DNA from: Reticulitermes lucifugus
Lineage: Eukaryota; Arthropoda; Insecta; Blattodea; Rhinotermitidae
Assembly: GCA_026260175.1 (NCBI GenBank)
Contig: JAKCWW010000277.1
Location: 45,421 to 109,420, forward strand
Direction of reading: 5' to 3'
Length of the DNA stretch: 64,000 nucleotides
Under the pieces are notes generated by a model that had not been told where the DNA came from, ran no database searches, and saw only the letters and a program-made list of their open reading frames with translations. Made by a program: the position numbers and the translations under genes. Shown piece by piece: positions 24,241 to 35,400 of this stretch (position 1 is the first letter of the stretch; every line of letters begins with the position of its first letter).

Positions 24241-26423
24241 AGTACAGATTGTGTGCTCACATCCTCGTCAAGACAGCAACTGTCGATCTACATACGTTTT
24301 TATACATTTTTAAGATTTTCTCCACAACAAATATCACATGTCTGGCGATAAACATTCCTTGGTTGCCGAAACCGTAACGAAAGTTAAAGAAACATTTCAA
24401 GGCTGCCATATTATTATTTTTATTCCAGAAAATGTTCTCTGAAAAGTTTCACATTTTTCTATGATCTTAACAATGCACTATTTTAGGACGGTACAGTAAT
24501 TGACAGTAACACATCTTTCCCCTCACAAGTTCGCGTGTCCGCCATGTTTTTATCACCAAGAGTAGTAAATTGGAAATTATTGATTGTTGGTGGCCAAGAA
24601 TGGCATAACGCTCACATAACGTTTCGTGAAGGCCGGTTAATCAGTTAAAGAATTGGAAATGTGGAGATCCGTTTGTGGACACTCCTGCGCCCACGTCTCA
24701 GCAGGGTATCTAATCCTTGCAGCAATTAAAGTGCACATCCAAGGTGAGCACGTTGTTCTATATGTCTCCGAGCTACCAGCAATGTTTTACTGCTGAGAAT
24801 AAAAAATATGTATTCGACACTCTCATTAAGAAAGAATTTATAATGTAAATTGTTATTACACCTCTAAGCATGAGTTTAAAAATGTATTAACTGGCAATAA
24901 TTGTGTCACAAGCCCACATACAAATTCAGAATTGGTGACTAATCATTGCTGGCGGCTGCAGCGTTCATCTTGATAAAGATCTGCTGGACTTTTTAAAGAA
25001 AGTTACCAATACAGCATTGAATAATTATAGGAAGGCAGTAGGAGCAAAAGCTATTTGATTATGAATGCAAAACGTTGCATGTTGCATATTATTAAAGACA
25101 GAATCTTGGGTTTGACGTTCCCCTTCCATACACAGAATATTTTAATGGAAGAAGTTAGTATTATGAAACAATGGAAATGTGTGTTAAAATCGTAAAAATA
25201 GATCGCTCAAGGATCATTACAGATAACAGAATTCGATATCGATGTACAGTCAGCATATCAATTAGGCCTATTACGTAATTGACTTAAAATAAAATACTTT
25301 TTTTAAAATTCGGATTTGCGAGAAACCGGAACTGTATGTAACTATCGCACAAATGTCCATGATAAGTTTTCAGCTGAATTGTAACGTATCGCTCATGAAA
25401 CGGTAATTTGTCGTAACCCACACAATTCGTCAAACTGAGATTCCCGCATTACTAGACAGTTGGGTTACAAACACACCTTCTGTCAAAATGTCATCTCCAC
25501 AAAAAAAAAGCTGCTTGTTCTTATATTTTCATAAAAACATAACATGCTGAAGTGTTGTCTACTGCGGATCGCTCAAGTCCGTTCTGTCTCCTGTAAAACT
25601 GTATATCGGTTGGTTACGACAAATTGCTGTATAATGAGTGATACAGACTTTCGACAATGGTTGTACATGAATAATATGAACAGCATTTACAGGAACCTTT
25701 TACATTGCCATAGAAATACAAACACAATACACTACCTGCTTCCGAAACGTAGTGCATGTGTTGAGTATTTTTTACGACAATGTCAAACGTTCTTGTAAAT
25801 GCTGTCAATATTGCTCACGTTTTCATTTGGTTTTTAGGAATAAAGAAATATGTGTGTCATTAATGCATATAAAAGCAGCAGTAAAATTTAAGACTTGCCG
25901 GTCCCCTATTATTTAAAGCGCACATATTTAAAAAAATTTCAATTGGAACTATAACTCGTCATTATAACCTACTTCATATTTAAGTACCACACTTGCATTG
26001 AAAATAAATGCAACAAACGGTTGCAGTGTTTAATACCAAATTTATTTAAGTACCTGAGCAATTTATAAATCTCAAAATCGATCCAATATTTAGACATCCA
26101 TATGAACGTCTCCCATATCCATAGGGTCCATGCTAAATTGATCGCTTTTGTTTCAAATGAACTTTACAACTCAAGTGTTTGTAATTACGTTCTGGCACAT
26201 ATTGTTTAATTTTTAATCTTAATCTTTGTAAATAACATAACCCATAACACACTTCGACATCATCGTCGGCATATTATAGCTAGTACACTGTAGCACACAA
26301 CCACTACATTATTCCTATTATTTTACTACCGTTTTCAGAACGAATGTGACATCACATATAGTTTCTATAATTTACCATACTTGGTACCACATGATATTAC
26401 GCACTGTACATATCATATTAAAG
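24241..26423. other. unannotated AT-rich stretch
   Basis: No supported gene or repeat was recognised in about 2.2 kb. Confidence 0.5.
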
Positions 26424-26553
26424 GCGGTCGGTGCGTAGGGCTGACAACCTTACCACCTGCATGTGCCGATTGTCTAAAAATCTGGGAGCCTCGACCTCCT
26501 GGGACCCTAAGGGCCTGTCAAGGCCTGTAATGGGATTGCTTTACCCTTTTACA
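26424..26553 (+). repeat. dispersed repeat fragment, possibly LINE-derived
   Basis: GGGCTGACAACC, then AAAAATCTGGGAGCCTCGAC, then AGGCCTGTAATGGGATTGCT, is GC-richer than its surroundings. I recognise this wording from repeats linked to insect LINEs, but no second copy is in this window, so the assignment rests on memory. Confidence 0.35.
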
Positions 26554-26611
26554 TACTATATTAATTTCTCTGCGATTTAGACAGTACACAGTTATGTATT
26601 GAAATCAGTAT

Positions 26612-26888
26612 AGTAACTAGGCTACGGGCTGAAGGGTCAGGGGTTTGAATTCCGGCAGGGCTAACAAACATATCTCTTCAAAATCGTTCATACCGGCTCC
26701 AGGGTCCACCCAGGTTCCCATTAAATGGGTACTGGGGGCTCTTTCCTGCGAGTAAAGCGGGTGGGGGTAAGGATGACCACTCACCTCCACCTGGTGTTAA
26801 GATTTAAGAATGAGTGGAGTAATACCTCCAATCCTCCTGTACCATTTCAGGGCGTGTAGATGTACAAATTTACCTCTTTTACCTTTTT
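26612..26888 (+). mobile_element. SINE family B copy
   Basis: The head GTAACTAGGCTACGGGCTG, B-box-like GGGTTTGAATTCCGG, body AATGGGTACTGGGGGCTC, and end AAATTTACCTCTTTTACC follow the family B order. Target duplication is not clear. Confidence 0.7.
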
Positions 26889-28182
26889 ACGGTTACGCAA
26901 TGTCGAAATGGCGAGGCACATACCCCATTAACATCATATGCCATATCATGCGAATAACAGGCAAAACAGAAAGGCAGAAACATGGAGAGAGAAGGATATT
27001 TTGTGTTAGTGTACGTATGATCTTAAAAAGCCATTTTAAATAGCGTTACGTAGCATTAAGATCTCTCGTTGTCTTTTTCACGTTTTGGATATAGAAAACA
27101 GCGTCAGGATATGTTGTGCTGAATAAGCACTTTAGTTCGGACAAGAGGTTAAAACGTGTTATGGCCAAAATTATTTGTGAAATTTATTAAACATGCATCA
27201 AGAAGATTAATCTAATAGGCTATGAGACTCAGGTTAAAGTGTTGTTTGATTAATCATTTATGATCTCACGTCCATCTAAATTAGCTGCATATAAAAATTT
27301 CACTTCCTGCCTCGTAGAAAACACGTGTAATCATTACAGCAACAAATCAGTAAATGATGTTTAAGGAAATAATCAGTGTTTATTATGAGAAATCATAAGA
27401 AACACATACATAAACAACGTGTCAAAATTCGAGGTTCCTTAATGTTGCAGAAGGCGGTACCTACATTTACCACTGGTCTTCCAAAAAATTATAGATTAAA
27501 GATTTATGATATAATGAGTAAGCAATTTAATTATTTAGCACAGTTTGTTTTAGAAAGAAACACAGACTAAGAAAGAGCACTTAAGTACATGAAAGTTCTG
27601 ATCAATAGGAAGAGAAATAAATAGAAGAAATTAGACTCTGAAAGCATGTCTTCGAGGTAGGTACCTAACCAATGTAGTGCACAGAATGTATGGTTACATA
27701 ACAATTAAAAATGGAAAGTCTTTGCTTCGGACAGACCAGGAAGATGAGAGAATTTATGTACGTCACCCACGCTCGTAAACGTGCATTATAACTGGCAATG
27801 CGGGCTAAATAATGGGGACTGCGCGCATGCCTTGTGCATACTGCGTACGAAATACAGTTGCCTAAATAGTAACAACACGATCATCTTGAAACTTGCCTGT
27901 TTGCCCATAACGGCTAGAAGCTGGATTTAAATGGGACACTGAATATTACTTAAAGGCATTATCGACTGATTTTACTGAAACTGAAATAACTTAGCCTGAA
28001 TTTTTATGTCTGCAAATAAACCGTTTACAAATTACTAACAGCACAGACACGATTTCCGATCACAGTGGTGGCGCGGTAAAATTCTTGTACACTGCCCTCC
28101 AATTCGAACATGTTCAAGGTAGTCAATCTACTTTACCAACTAAATGCACTACCATTCATATATAATTGTTCCATATATAATA
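26889..28182. other. unannotated AT-rich stretch
   Basis: No recognised feature. Confidence 0.5.
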
Positions 28183-28224
28183 GCTCCGACATGTTTCGGC
28201 GTCAATAAACCATCCTCAGGGAGC
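28183..28224 (-). ncRNA. hammerhead-like motif, copy 2
   Basis: On the minus strand: GCTCC, CTGAGGA, a bulged T, a short stem GGT/GCC around a TTATTGAC-type loop, GAAA, CATG, TC, then GGAGC pairing with GCTCC over 5 bp. All conserved boxes match the hammerhead consensus except the extra T before stem II. The outer stem sequence differs from copy 1 yet is fully complementary. Confidence 0.5.
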
Positions 28225-28857
28225 ACGTGATGTCAAGTTTAAAACCAACTGTCAGTAACAAGCCAGCTTAGTAATTAAACCAACGATTACGATTTATTGG
28301 GGAAGAAACCTAAATGTCCACACTTTGCGTCCTGCATGTGTCGGTCCAATAAATGATATTTATTAAATTACTGAGTTTGTACAATAAAATGCACGGTGAT
28401 ATGAAACACTGTCAGATCTACAAAAATATTGAGGAACACGAAAAATAAAGGGGTCTGAGCTGCACTGCCTTGTAGAGGCTCCGACTGAGGATCGTAGGTA
28501 CATCACGACAAAAAGTTACACACGTGACCTGACGTAATGTTAATAACTACTTGGGGTACAAAATTCTAAAAGCCCTTCTTTTCGCGTTCTCTGGATATGA
28601 AGCATTGAACTGAATAAGCAGTCGGTGACATTCGACTTTCTCGTATCCAGTTGTAATTAACTAACTAACTAACTAACTAACGAATAAAAAGAATTACAAG
28701 ATTTAACAAGGAGTTTCGAGCAGAACTCACTAATTCCTGTTTTCTTATTATACGAACACATTGTTCTGTACTGATGTTCAACAGTTTTCACCCCATGATA
28801 TTTGAGTCATAAAATGCAACAGCCTGTACCCAAATAATTGAGTACAGTTTGTGTGTT
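28225..28857. other. unannotated stretch with short (CTAA)n
   Basis: Six CTAA units lie at about 28659-28681. No LINE sequence adjoins them that I can recognise. Confidence 0.5.
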
Positions 28858-28990
28858 ACTGTAGAGTGGTCAGTGTTCCTGCTTCTAATTCGAGAATTTA
28901 TTGGTTTGATTCTCGGTTTGGCGGTTGGCTAACTGCCTGACATCTTCAGTGACTTTTCTAAATTCCTCCAGGCAATTTACCTAATTCCAT
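28858..28990 (+). repeat. possible tRNA-like SINE head
   Basis: GTAGAGTGGTCAGTGTTCC is A-box-like, and GGTTTGATTCTCGG, about 40 bases on, is close to a B box. No tail or target duplication was found. Confidence 0.35.
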
Positions 28991-29918
28991 GTATTTGAAA
29001 TTAACTATTAATACCCATTATACACAGTAGATGTATCTAACATATCGTTGTTAAATACATAAACAAACAAACAAGAACAAGCAAAGAAGGGTGGGTAGAA
29101 ATATGGCGTTCCACCGTACAGTGAGGTAGGCTTAGGAGACGTTAGTTTTAGTATCACAGGCATCGCCAGTACAAAACACGTTTTGTAAGCCACACGTAAC
29201 GTAACATCGTAACTTCTTCCACGTTCCCTCGTGTACGCCGACCCAACATTTCACAGAAGATATCATCACTACTTTTTATGCACGTCGTTTCGTAAATCTC
29301 TGGGCTCTTTAAAAAGCCACTTGCGTGTGGAATAACTAGCCATACGTTTGGGCACAGCAAACTTGAGATCGGACCTGAAACTTATGACCTTTGTATGTAT
29401 GCTTCTGAGTTTGCTTGGCCCACGTTTTACGATGAATACAATGGAGTAGACGGCCATGTTACTTTCGAATTGACGGTGCTGGAGAAAAATAACAGTGTGT
29501 TGAATTTCACTGGAAAAGCAGAAAATCCATGACATCCTCCAGTCAGGGAAATTAATGTTTCGTCTTATTAACATGATAAATACGACCAGAATTCGACCTG
29601 TACTAGATACTGTACTAGAAAGTGAGGAAATGTTTGATTTAATTTTAAGTAAGCATTTATTTTCAAAAGCATTTTTTACTAATGTGTACTCATTATCGAA
29701 CCTGGTTATTTTCTTTTGCTGATACAACTAATTATTACAGCAATATAAAATCCATGGCCATTAAAAGTTTGCATTACTCTTACAGATAACACAGTATGTA
29801 CTTATTTATTTCATCTTAAATTTTTAAAAAGATGTTTTAAATAAAAGCCACAGGCATTAATGGGTCAGCTTCTTAAAAAAGTAGATCAAATTGAGCTCCG
29901 TGTAAACTAGATGTTCCA
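28991..29918. other. unannotated stretch with a 152-codon open frame
   Basis: The minus frame 29269-29727 is the longest gap-free open frame in the window. It matches nothing I recognise, shows no membrane or domain pattern, and lies in AT-rich DNA, so I do not call it a gene. Confidence 0.4.
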
Positions 29919-31247
29919 TACGAAGGTTGCCCCACAAGTTTTGCAAAACAATTATTTTATTGCTAGTAATTTGTTATTTAATTCTTTGAAAATACTTAGG
30001 ATAACTAGATGACTGTATTACACATGTAATTTTTTTACAAAATCTCCATCAACTTCAACAGCTTTCTGCCAGCGAGGAACAAGAGCATTTATCCCCTTCT
30101 TGTACCAGTTTGAATTTTGTAGTCGCAGCCACTTCTTCACTTCAATAACCTCGTCATCACTTCGAAACCTTCTGCCATGGATGGCATCTTTGCGGGCTCC
30201 AAAAAGCTGTAAATCTGAGGGTGCATGATCTTCGCTGTAAGGTGAGTGGGGAAGAACAGTCTATCCGAGGTTTGTGATTACTTCTTGTGTTTCCAAACTT
30301 GTGTGTGGTCGTGACTTGTGTTGAAGGAGGATTTCAACAACATTTTTGTGAGGTGGAACTCTCCTGAAACGCTCCTGCAAGGTTTTAAGAGTTTGAATGT
30401 ACAGCTCTGAGTTAACAGTTCGACGACGTGGCATAATGTCTACCAAAAACACCACTTATGTATCCCAAAAAAACAGTGGCCATGACTTCCCATGTTAAAT
30501 GGGTAGCCTTAAACGTCTTCCGCGGAGAAGTTGCATGATGTGATTCCACTGGCTGTCCTTTTGTCTGCGGGTTCAAAGTGATGGATCCATGTTTCAACTC
30601 CAGTGACGATCCGTGACAGGCAGCTTTCACCATCACAGTCCTAACGGAACAGCAAATCTGAACACACTTCTTTCCGCACAGTTTTATGGTGGTCGGTTGG
30701 GCTGCGTGGAACCCAAAGAGCACAAACATTTGAATACTCTACGGCATCAAAAATGTTATTCACACACTTCCCTTGGATACTGACAGTTTAGTTGGAAGCT
30801 TGCTGGTTGTCATCTGTCTATCTTTTCGAATGTGTTTATCAGTACATTGAAGCAGCGCCTGAGTGACTGTTGTTGGCCGGCTAGAGCGACGCGCGTCACT
30901 CAGCCCCGCTTGGCCTTCCTCAGAACATGCAATTCGTGAAGCCCGACTAGCTGTGCTTTTATCAACAGCATTGGTATCGTACACATTTCTTTAACCGCTT
31001 GTGAATTTTCGTTACTGATTACTCCACTGCCATAAGAAATTCAGTAACACCCCCATGTTTAACACGCACATCACCAGACCACGCCATTTGACGACCCCTG
31101 GGTATCCGCGTGAAAACATATTTTTCCGCGGCGTTGCACAAGCAAGCGAGACATTAAAATTTAACCACACAAAAAACTGCAGACATTTCCTGATGATTTT
31201 GACTGCAGTACAAGAAGTGTTGCAAAACTTTCTGGGCAACCCTCGTA
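29919..31247 (-). mobile_element. near full-length mariner element, inactive
   Basis: The element is 29921-31245 (1325 bp, usual for mariner), flanked by TA at 29919-29920 and 31246-31247. Its inverted ends read CGAAGGTTGCCCCACAAGTT and CGAGGGTTGCCCAGAAAGTT, followed by TTGCA at both ends. The transposase lies on the minus strand and is broken by stops and frameshifts from its start near 31085. It contains recognisable GVETWIHHFEP, LLQHKSRPHTS and APSDLQLFGARKDAIHGRRF blocks. Confidence 0.92.
30030..31086 (-). pseudogene. mariner transposase pseudogene (DD34D)
   Basis: Mariner transposases cut and paste DNA with a catalytic Asp triad. Here the first Asp is Val (GVETW, codon at 30596-30598) and the second is His (codon at 30318-30320). 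The third is kept (SDLQLFG, codon at 30213-30215). The last two positions are exactly 34 residues apart, the mariner signature. An in-frame stop lies between them, and more stops and frameshifts lie toward the N terminus. The C terminus WQKAVEVDGDFVKK is typical. The gene cannot make an active enzyme. Confidence 0.88.
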
Positions 31248-31383
31248 TTTCGCCGAAGGAAATGAAAATCTTATTTTAAGTTTTCCAGTAACAAATTTAA
31301 CCAAATTCCTTTGAGTAAACTCATTTCCCAGCAGGAGGGACTGAAAATATTAATCAATGTTATAAGTTCTCTGAACACTAAAT

Positions 31384-31655
31384 GTTTTCAAGTTCGATAG
31401 CGGTGGCCATCCGGTGTAAGGCGTAAGTCTGAAGTCGCTTGATTGCTGGGATCGCGGGTTCGCATGCCGCTTAGGGCATGGATTTTCGTCTCTTGCGTAT
31501 GTTGTGTGTTGTGTAGGTAGCGACCTCTGCGACGGACTGATCACTCGTTCAAATGAGTCCTGCCGGCTGTGTGTGTGTGTGATCGAGAGACCTCAAAAAT
31601 AAGGCTGCCTACGCCCAAATTGGAATGTTACGCCACAAAAAAAAAGTTTTCAAGT
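31384..31655 (+). mobile_element. SINE family A with perfect 10-bp target duplication
   Basis: GTTTTCAAGT flanks the element at 31384-31393 and 31646-31655. The body (31394-31645) has an A-box-like TAGCGGTGGCCATCCGGTG, a B-box-like GGGTTCGCATGCCGC, and a 3' end with CAAAAATAAGGCTGCC and TTACGCCAC before a 9-A tail. It is homologous to the copies at 1-130 and 32233-32477. A GT microsatellite sits inside it (about 31569-31581). Confidence 0.9.
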
Positions 31656-31998
31656 GCAGTCACCGATACACTTCAAGAATTAGAAATGTTTACATCGACA
31701 CTTGGATATTGGAAGGGTGAGGACAGTGGAAGGGGAGCTGCGTGTACACCTCCACAAATTCTAAGAGCTTATGTCTGCTACAAAGTAATTATAGTTTCGT
31801 GAAGCAGTCACAAGCATTATTTCGTTAGACGAGTCATGCCAATAAACACAAGAAACAAACGTGTCGGGTTCTTCCTGTGAGGTCTGTGATGGGCCCATAC
31901 TCCGTCCAAAGACTCGTCGTACCAACTGTCTAAAAGTAACTAATTACTTTAACTTTAATTTTGAATCGATAGAAACCAAATTGCTGCTAACCCATGAA

Positions 31999-32001
<3 letters not shown>
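31656..32001. other. unannotated stretch between SINE copies
   Basis: No recognised feature. Confidence 0.5.

Positions 32002-32039
<38 letters not shown>
32002..32039. repeat. (AAT)n microsatellite
   Basis: About 12 AAT units. Confidence 0.95.
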
Positions 32040-32040
<1 letters not shown>

Positions 32041-32221
32041 TTATTTCTGAACGTGCTCAATTAACATCCCAGTTGTCAATCACAAAGACAGAACAAGTAT
32101 AAAGAGACAACAAAGAAATAAAGTCAAGCGAAGGTAAAAGCCAGGTCCAAAAAGGAAAAATAAATACAATTAATGCTAGTAATAATGCTAATAATACTAA
32201 TATGAATATTCGAGCGAATAG

Positions 32222-32488
32222 GTGTACTGAAAGCCGATCCCAGTGGCCGCGCGGTCTAAAGCGTAGGGTCTGCGGCCGCTTGTTGTGATGCGGGTACGAA
32301 TCCCGCCGGTAGCATGCATGACTGTCTCGTGTGAGTGTTGTCAAGTAGAGGTCTCTGCGTCGGGCTGATCGGTCGTCCAGAGGAGTCATACCGTGTGTGG
32401 TGTCTGAGGGTGATCCTGACGCCTCGACAATAAGGAGGCCCTGGCCCACTAAGGGCTGTTGCGCCATGGAAAAAAATGTGTACTGAAA
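32222..32488 (+). mobile_element. SINE family A with perfect 11-bp target duplication
   Basis: GTGTACTGAAA flanks the element at 32222-32232 and 32478-32488. The body (32233-32477) begins with CCAGTGGCCGCGCGGTCTAA (A-box-like), has GGGTACGAATCCCGCC (B-box-like), and ends CGACAATAAGGAGGCC, GGGCTGTTGCGCCATGG and a short A tail. It is in the same orientation as the copy about 0.6 kb upstream. Confidence 0.92.
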
Positions 32489-32869
32489 CCGGACCATATT
32501 TAGCAACTGACGGTCGTGAACAGAAGAATAAGCCTTCTCAAACTCACCAAATAACTGAAGAGCTTATATTGCACAGTCGTATTTGTCATGGTCCATATAT
32601 AGACCAAAGTAATGGACACATGCCACACACAAAATCTCATGAGTATCTTCCAATAATTGTAGTGGCTACAGATAAGAGTGATTGACTGAGCTCGTACTGC
32701 TGTGGATTTTCATTTTATGTAAATATGACAGATAGTAATAACAGAAAAGTACAAACAGCGATAGCAAATCTGCATACAAGAGTGAATGTAAAATGTGTCA
32801 GCAATTTGATAAGGCGATAGACGCCTTTAGCAACTGGATTTTCAAGTGTAGCTAAACCGAACTAAGGTC
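32489..32869. other. unannotated stretch, possibly LINE-derived
   Basis: It lies just upstream of a LINE coding fragment and may belong to it, but I could not align it. A 69-codon frame (32476-32685) is not recognised. Confidence 0.4.
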
Positions 32870-33310
32870 AACACGAAACGATATGATTGATTTCGCGTAC
32901 AAAATATTTTAATATCTGTAAACAAATAGGAGAGACGGTGAAAAACGGCAACTGGATGGAACATGTTCACAATCAGATGCACTAAGTCAGGATAATCAAG
33001 TCGCTGTACTCTGGAACCAACAAATTATAACAGACAGAACCAAACCATGCAACAAACCTGACATAATACTTCGAGACAGAAAAAAAAGAACATGTTTGCT
33101 GATTGACGTTTCTATACCATCTGATAAAAATGTACAGAAGAGTGAAACTGAAAAAGAAATAAAAGCAAATATTTACTAGCAGAACGACAGAGCATGTGGA
33201 AGGTGCGAGGCAAGTGATACTAAGAACCACAGAGCATGTGGAAGGTGCGAGGCAAGTGATACTAAGAACCACAGGTTCGATGGAAAGCCTATCAAAACTA
33301 TTTTAACTCT
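32870..33310 (+). mobile_element. LINE ORF2 C-terminal fragment with internal duplication
   Basis: One frame reads ICKQIGETVKNGNWMEHVHN. After a frameshift a second frame reads VLWNQQIITDRTKPCNKPDI, ILRDRKKRTCLLIDVSIPSD and KNVQKSETEKEIKANI. This is the terminal domain of a widespread non-LTR retrotransposon protein (consensus-like PDIIIRDNKKGTCMLIDVAI). The following QSMWKVRGK-like segment has been duplicated in tandem (33189-33272). Frameshift and stops make it inactive. Confidence 0.8.
33189..33272 (+). repeat. 42-bp perfect tandem duplication
   Basis: Two identical 42-bp units begin AGAGCATGTGGAAGGTGCG at 33189 and 33231. The duplication lies within the decayed LINE coding region and equals 14 codons. 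Confidence 0.95.
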
Positions 33311-34048
33311 CACTGTAATGCCACTAACATGTATTGGCGAGGGGCCTGGTTTGAACCTCTGTCCACACAATAGCCTACATGTATACTGTTATTAGATTTT
33401 CGGGAATTTACTGCGCCGCTCCCAGCAAATATCTAGACATTACCTTGAAACAGCCACTATCGCCCCCTTCTACACATCCTTTTGAATTCATACATCATTC
33501 ATTGAAGAGAATCGTCTACTGGCAAGTGAAGCCGTATAGCCTGGCCTGACTTCGGAAGATATGGCAGACTCTCCGCGGTATAAACTTCACATCTCGCTCA
33601 GTATCTACTGATTATCGTACTACTCGACGCTCTATGGGCTTAAATAACGACAGTGTCGATATGAAAATAAGACATTAAAAATAAGATAACTTCTTGACTA
33701 CTTAGATAACATCCCTGGTAAATACAACAGTGAGGAACTGTAGAAAACAGCAACCATCTCGAGGAAGATACTGATGCAACACTTAATTTATTTGATATTC
33801 TCTTTTCCATGAAGCTATTATGGGATGAGCCTAAGGGACAGGATACATTCTAATGAGCTGTGATGATGGTGATAATGATAATAATTCAGTTCCTTATTTA
33901 TTTAAGGGGTGACTCAACACGTTCATGGCCAATTACAAAGTCTGTACGAATACATGTCCATAACAACAAACCAGACACAGTTACACTTGACAAAACAAAG
34001 AAGCATACCTAACAATGTAGCAACAACAAAAACTACTAACTAGTAACA
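33311..34048. other. unannotated stretch
   Basis: No recognised feature. Confidence 0.5.
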
Positions 34049-34112
34049 ACTACTACTACTACTACTACTGCTACTACTACTACTACTACTAATAATAATA
34101 ATAATAATAATA
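34049..34112. repeat. compound (ACT)n-(AAT)n microsatellite
   Basis: Runs of ACT (one CTG interruption) pass directly into AAT units. Confidence 0.95.
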
Positions 34113-35099
34113 GCCATGATAATCATAATAAAAACGAAAACGAAGTTGTTAGAGATACATATTTCTACAACACCTTTGATTTATTTATTTACCAACTTTC
34201 TGTTTTCAAAATTTGTGATATATATATATTTCTTTATCGTATTCTTTTGTTACATTAACGCCTATTTCTTGCCGCATTCCGAAATAATTCCTTTACATGT
34301 TCAGCGACAACAGAACCTCGCAGCATATCCTTACAAAAAGTTACTTAAAAGTGTTTGTTGCCAGTACAGAACACTGCTTAGATCGAGTGAAGAAACATTA
34401 CTGAGTTCGGTGTACAATTGAAATCACGTACAAGTGAATGACACTTCAATATCCATCAGATGTAGACACAGTCTATAAATAAAGCTGCACTTTTGTCCCT
34501 TCTCACATCGAAACATGTTTAAATGTTTAAGCTGCTCGTACAAGATGGCATATAACTTATAAGTGTGTGTGTGTGTGTGGCTTCTATCATGTTTGAAGCT
34601 GAGTAATTTCTGTGGCAGCCTCATATTTTCTCCCACCTCGCTTAAATCAGAAACAGGAATTTTCGTTTTATTAAAGTATAGAATACGGTCAACAGTATGT
34701 GGATCATGTCCACTTAGGAGAAGGATTAACTTATAAAACACGAACAAATAAGATAATCAAAAAATGGTTATACGCGCTCTTCTGGCTTGTTCGGTCCAAG
34801 AAACGTGACTCAGTGAAAATCACGAAGAAGGCAAGGATAAAACATATTCCCCAGGTGATGCATGAATTGGTCCCTTGCTTACATACAACTGGCTGATGTG
34901 CAAGTTTTTCCATTAGACGAGATGTGTATTGGACCTTGTTCTCATGATCTCTGTGTCTTTAACTTAGGATGGAAGATAAATAAATATCGAGGAAGCCAAT
35001 TATTGTAAGTCATCACAAATCTGGCACACGGAAATATAACGAACGGGCAGCTGAGGTACGGTGGAATTACGTGCACATCGCACAACTTCTTTTACTAGT
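34113..35099. other. unannotated AT-rich stretch
   Basis: A (GT)n run lies at about 34563-34579. No gene was recognised. Confidence 0.5.
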
Positions 35100-35400
35100 C
35101 CAAAGATTTTCATGCGTATTGATGCAAGAATGACATAACGCTCTTATCTGCTTTACTGATGGCTCATAAATTCCAAAACGTTTACGGAATCTACCAAGGG
35201 TCACTTCCGTGTTCGCAAGAGCGTGCCACTGGTTCCTATTCTGAGCCAAATGAATTCAGCCCACAGCCTCCTACCCTTCTTATTTAGACATACATTTTAA
35301 TATTATCCCCCGTATATGTCTGCATCTTACAAGCAAGTCTCTTCAAGTTCTCATGTCCTGACCTGACCACTTACTCCATCTAAAGCCTCCATATGCCTTC
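35100..35400 (-). mobile_element. LINE ORF2 C-terminal fragment
   Basis: The minus strand contains IHLAQNRNQWHALANTEVTL, the same tail motif as at 4346-4700. It is preceded by a degenerate RCRHIRGIILKC segment in place of RWEDNIKM. Truncated at both ends. Confidence 0.65.

Noticed and set aside
29269-29727. 152-codon minus-strand open frame as a gene
   Set aside because: No recognisable domain and no supporting context; a frame of this size can arise by chance in 64 kb.
31012-31279. Open frames on both strands at the mariner right end
   Set aside because: They overlap the inverted repeat and 5' region of the mariner and are out of frame with the transposase.
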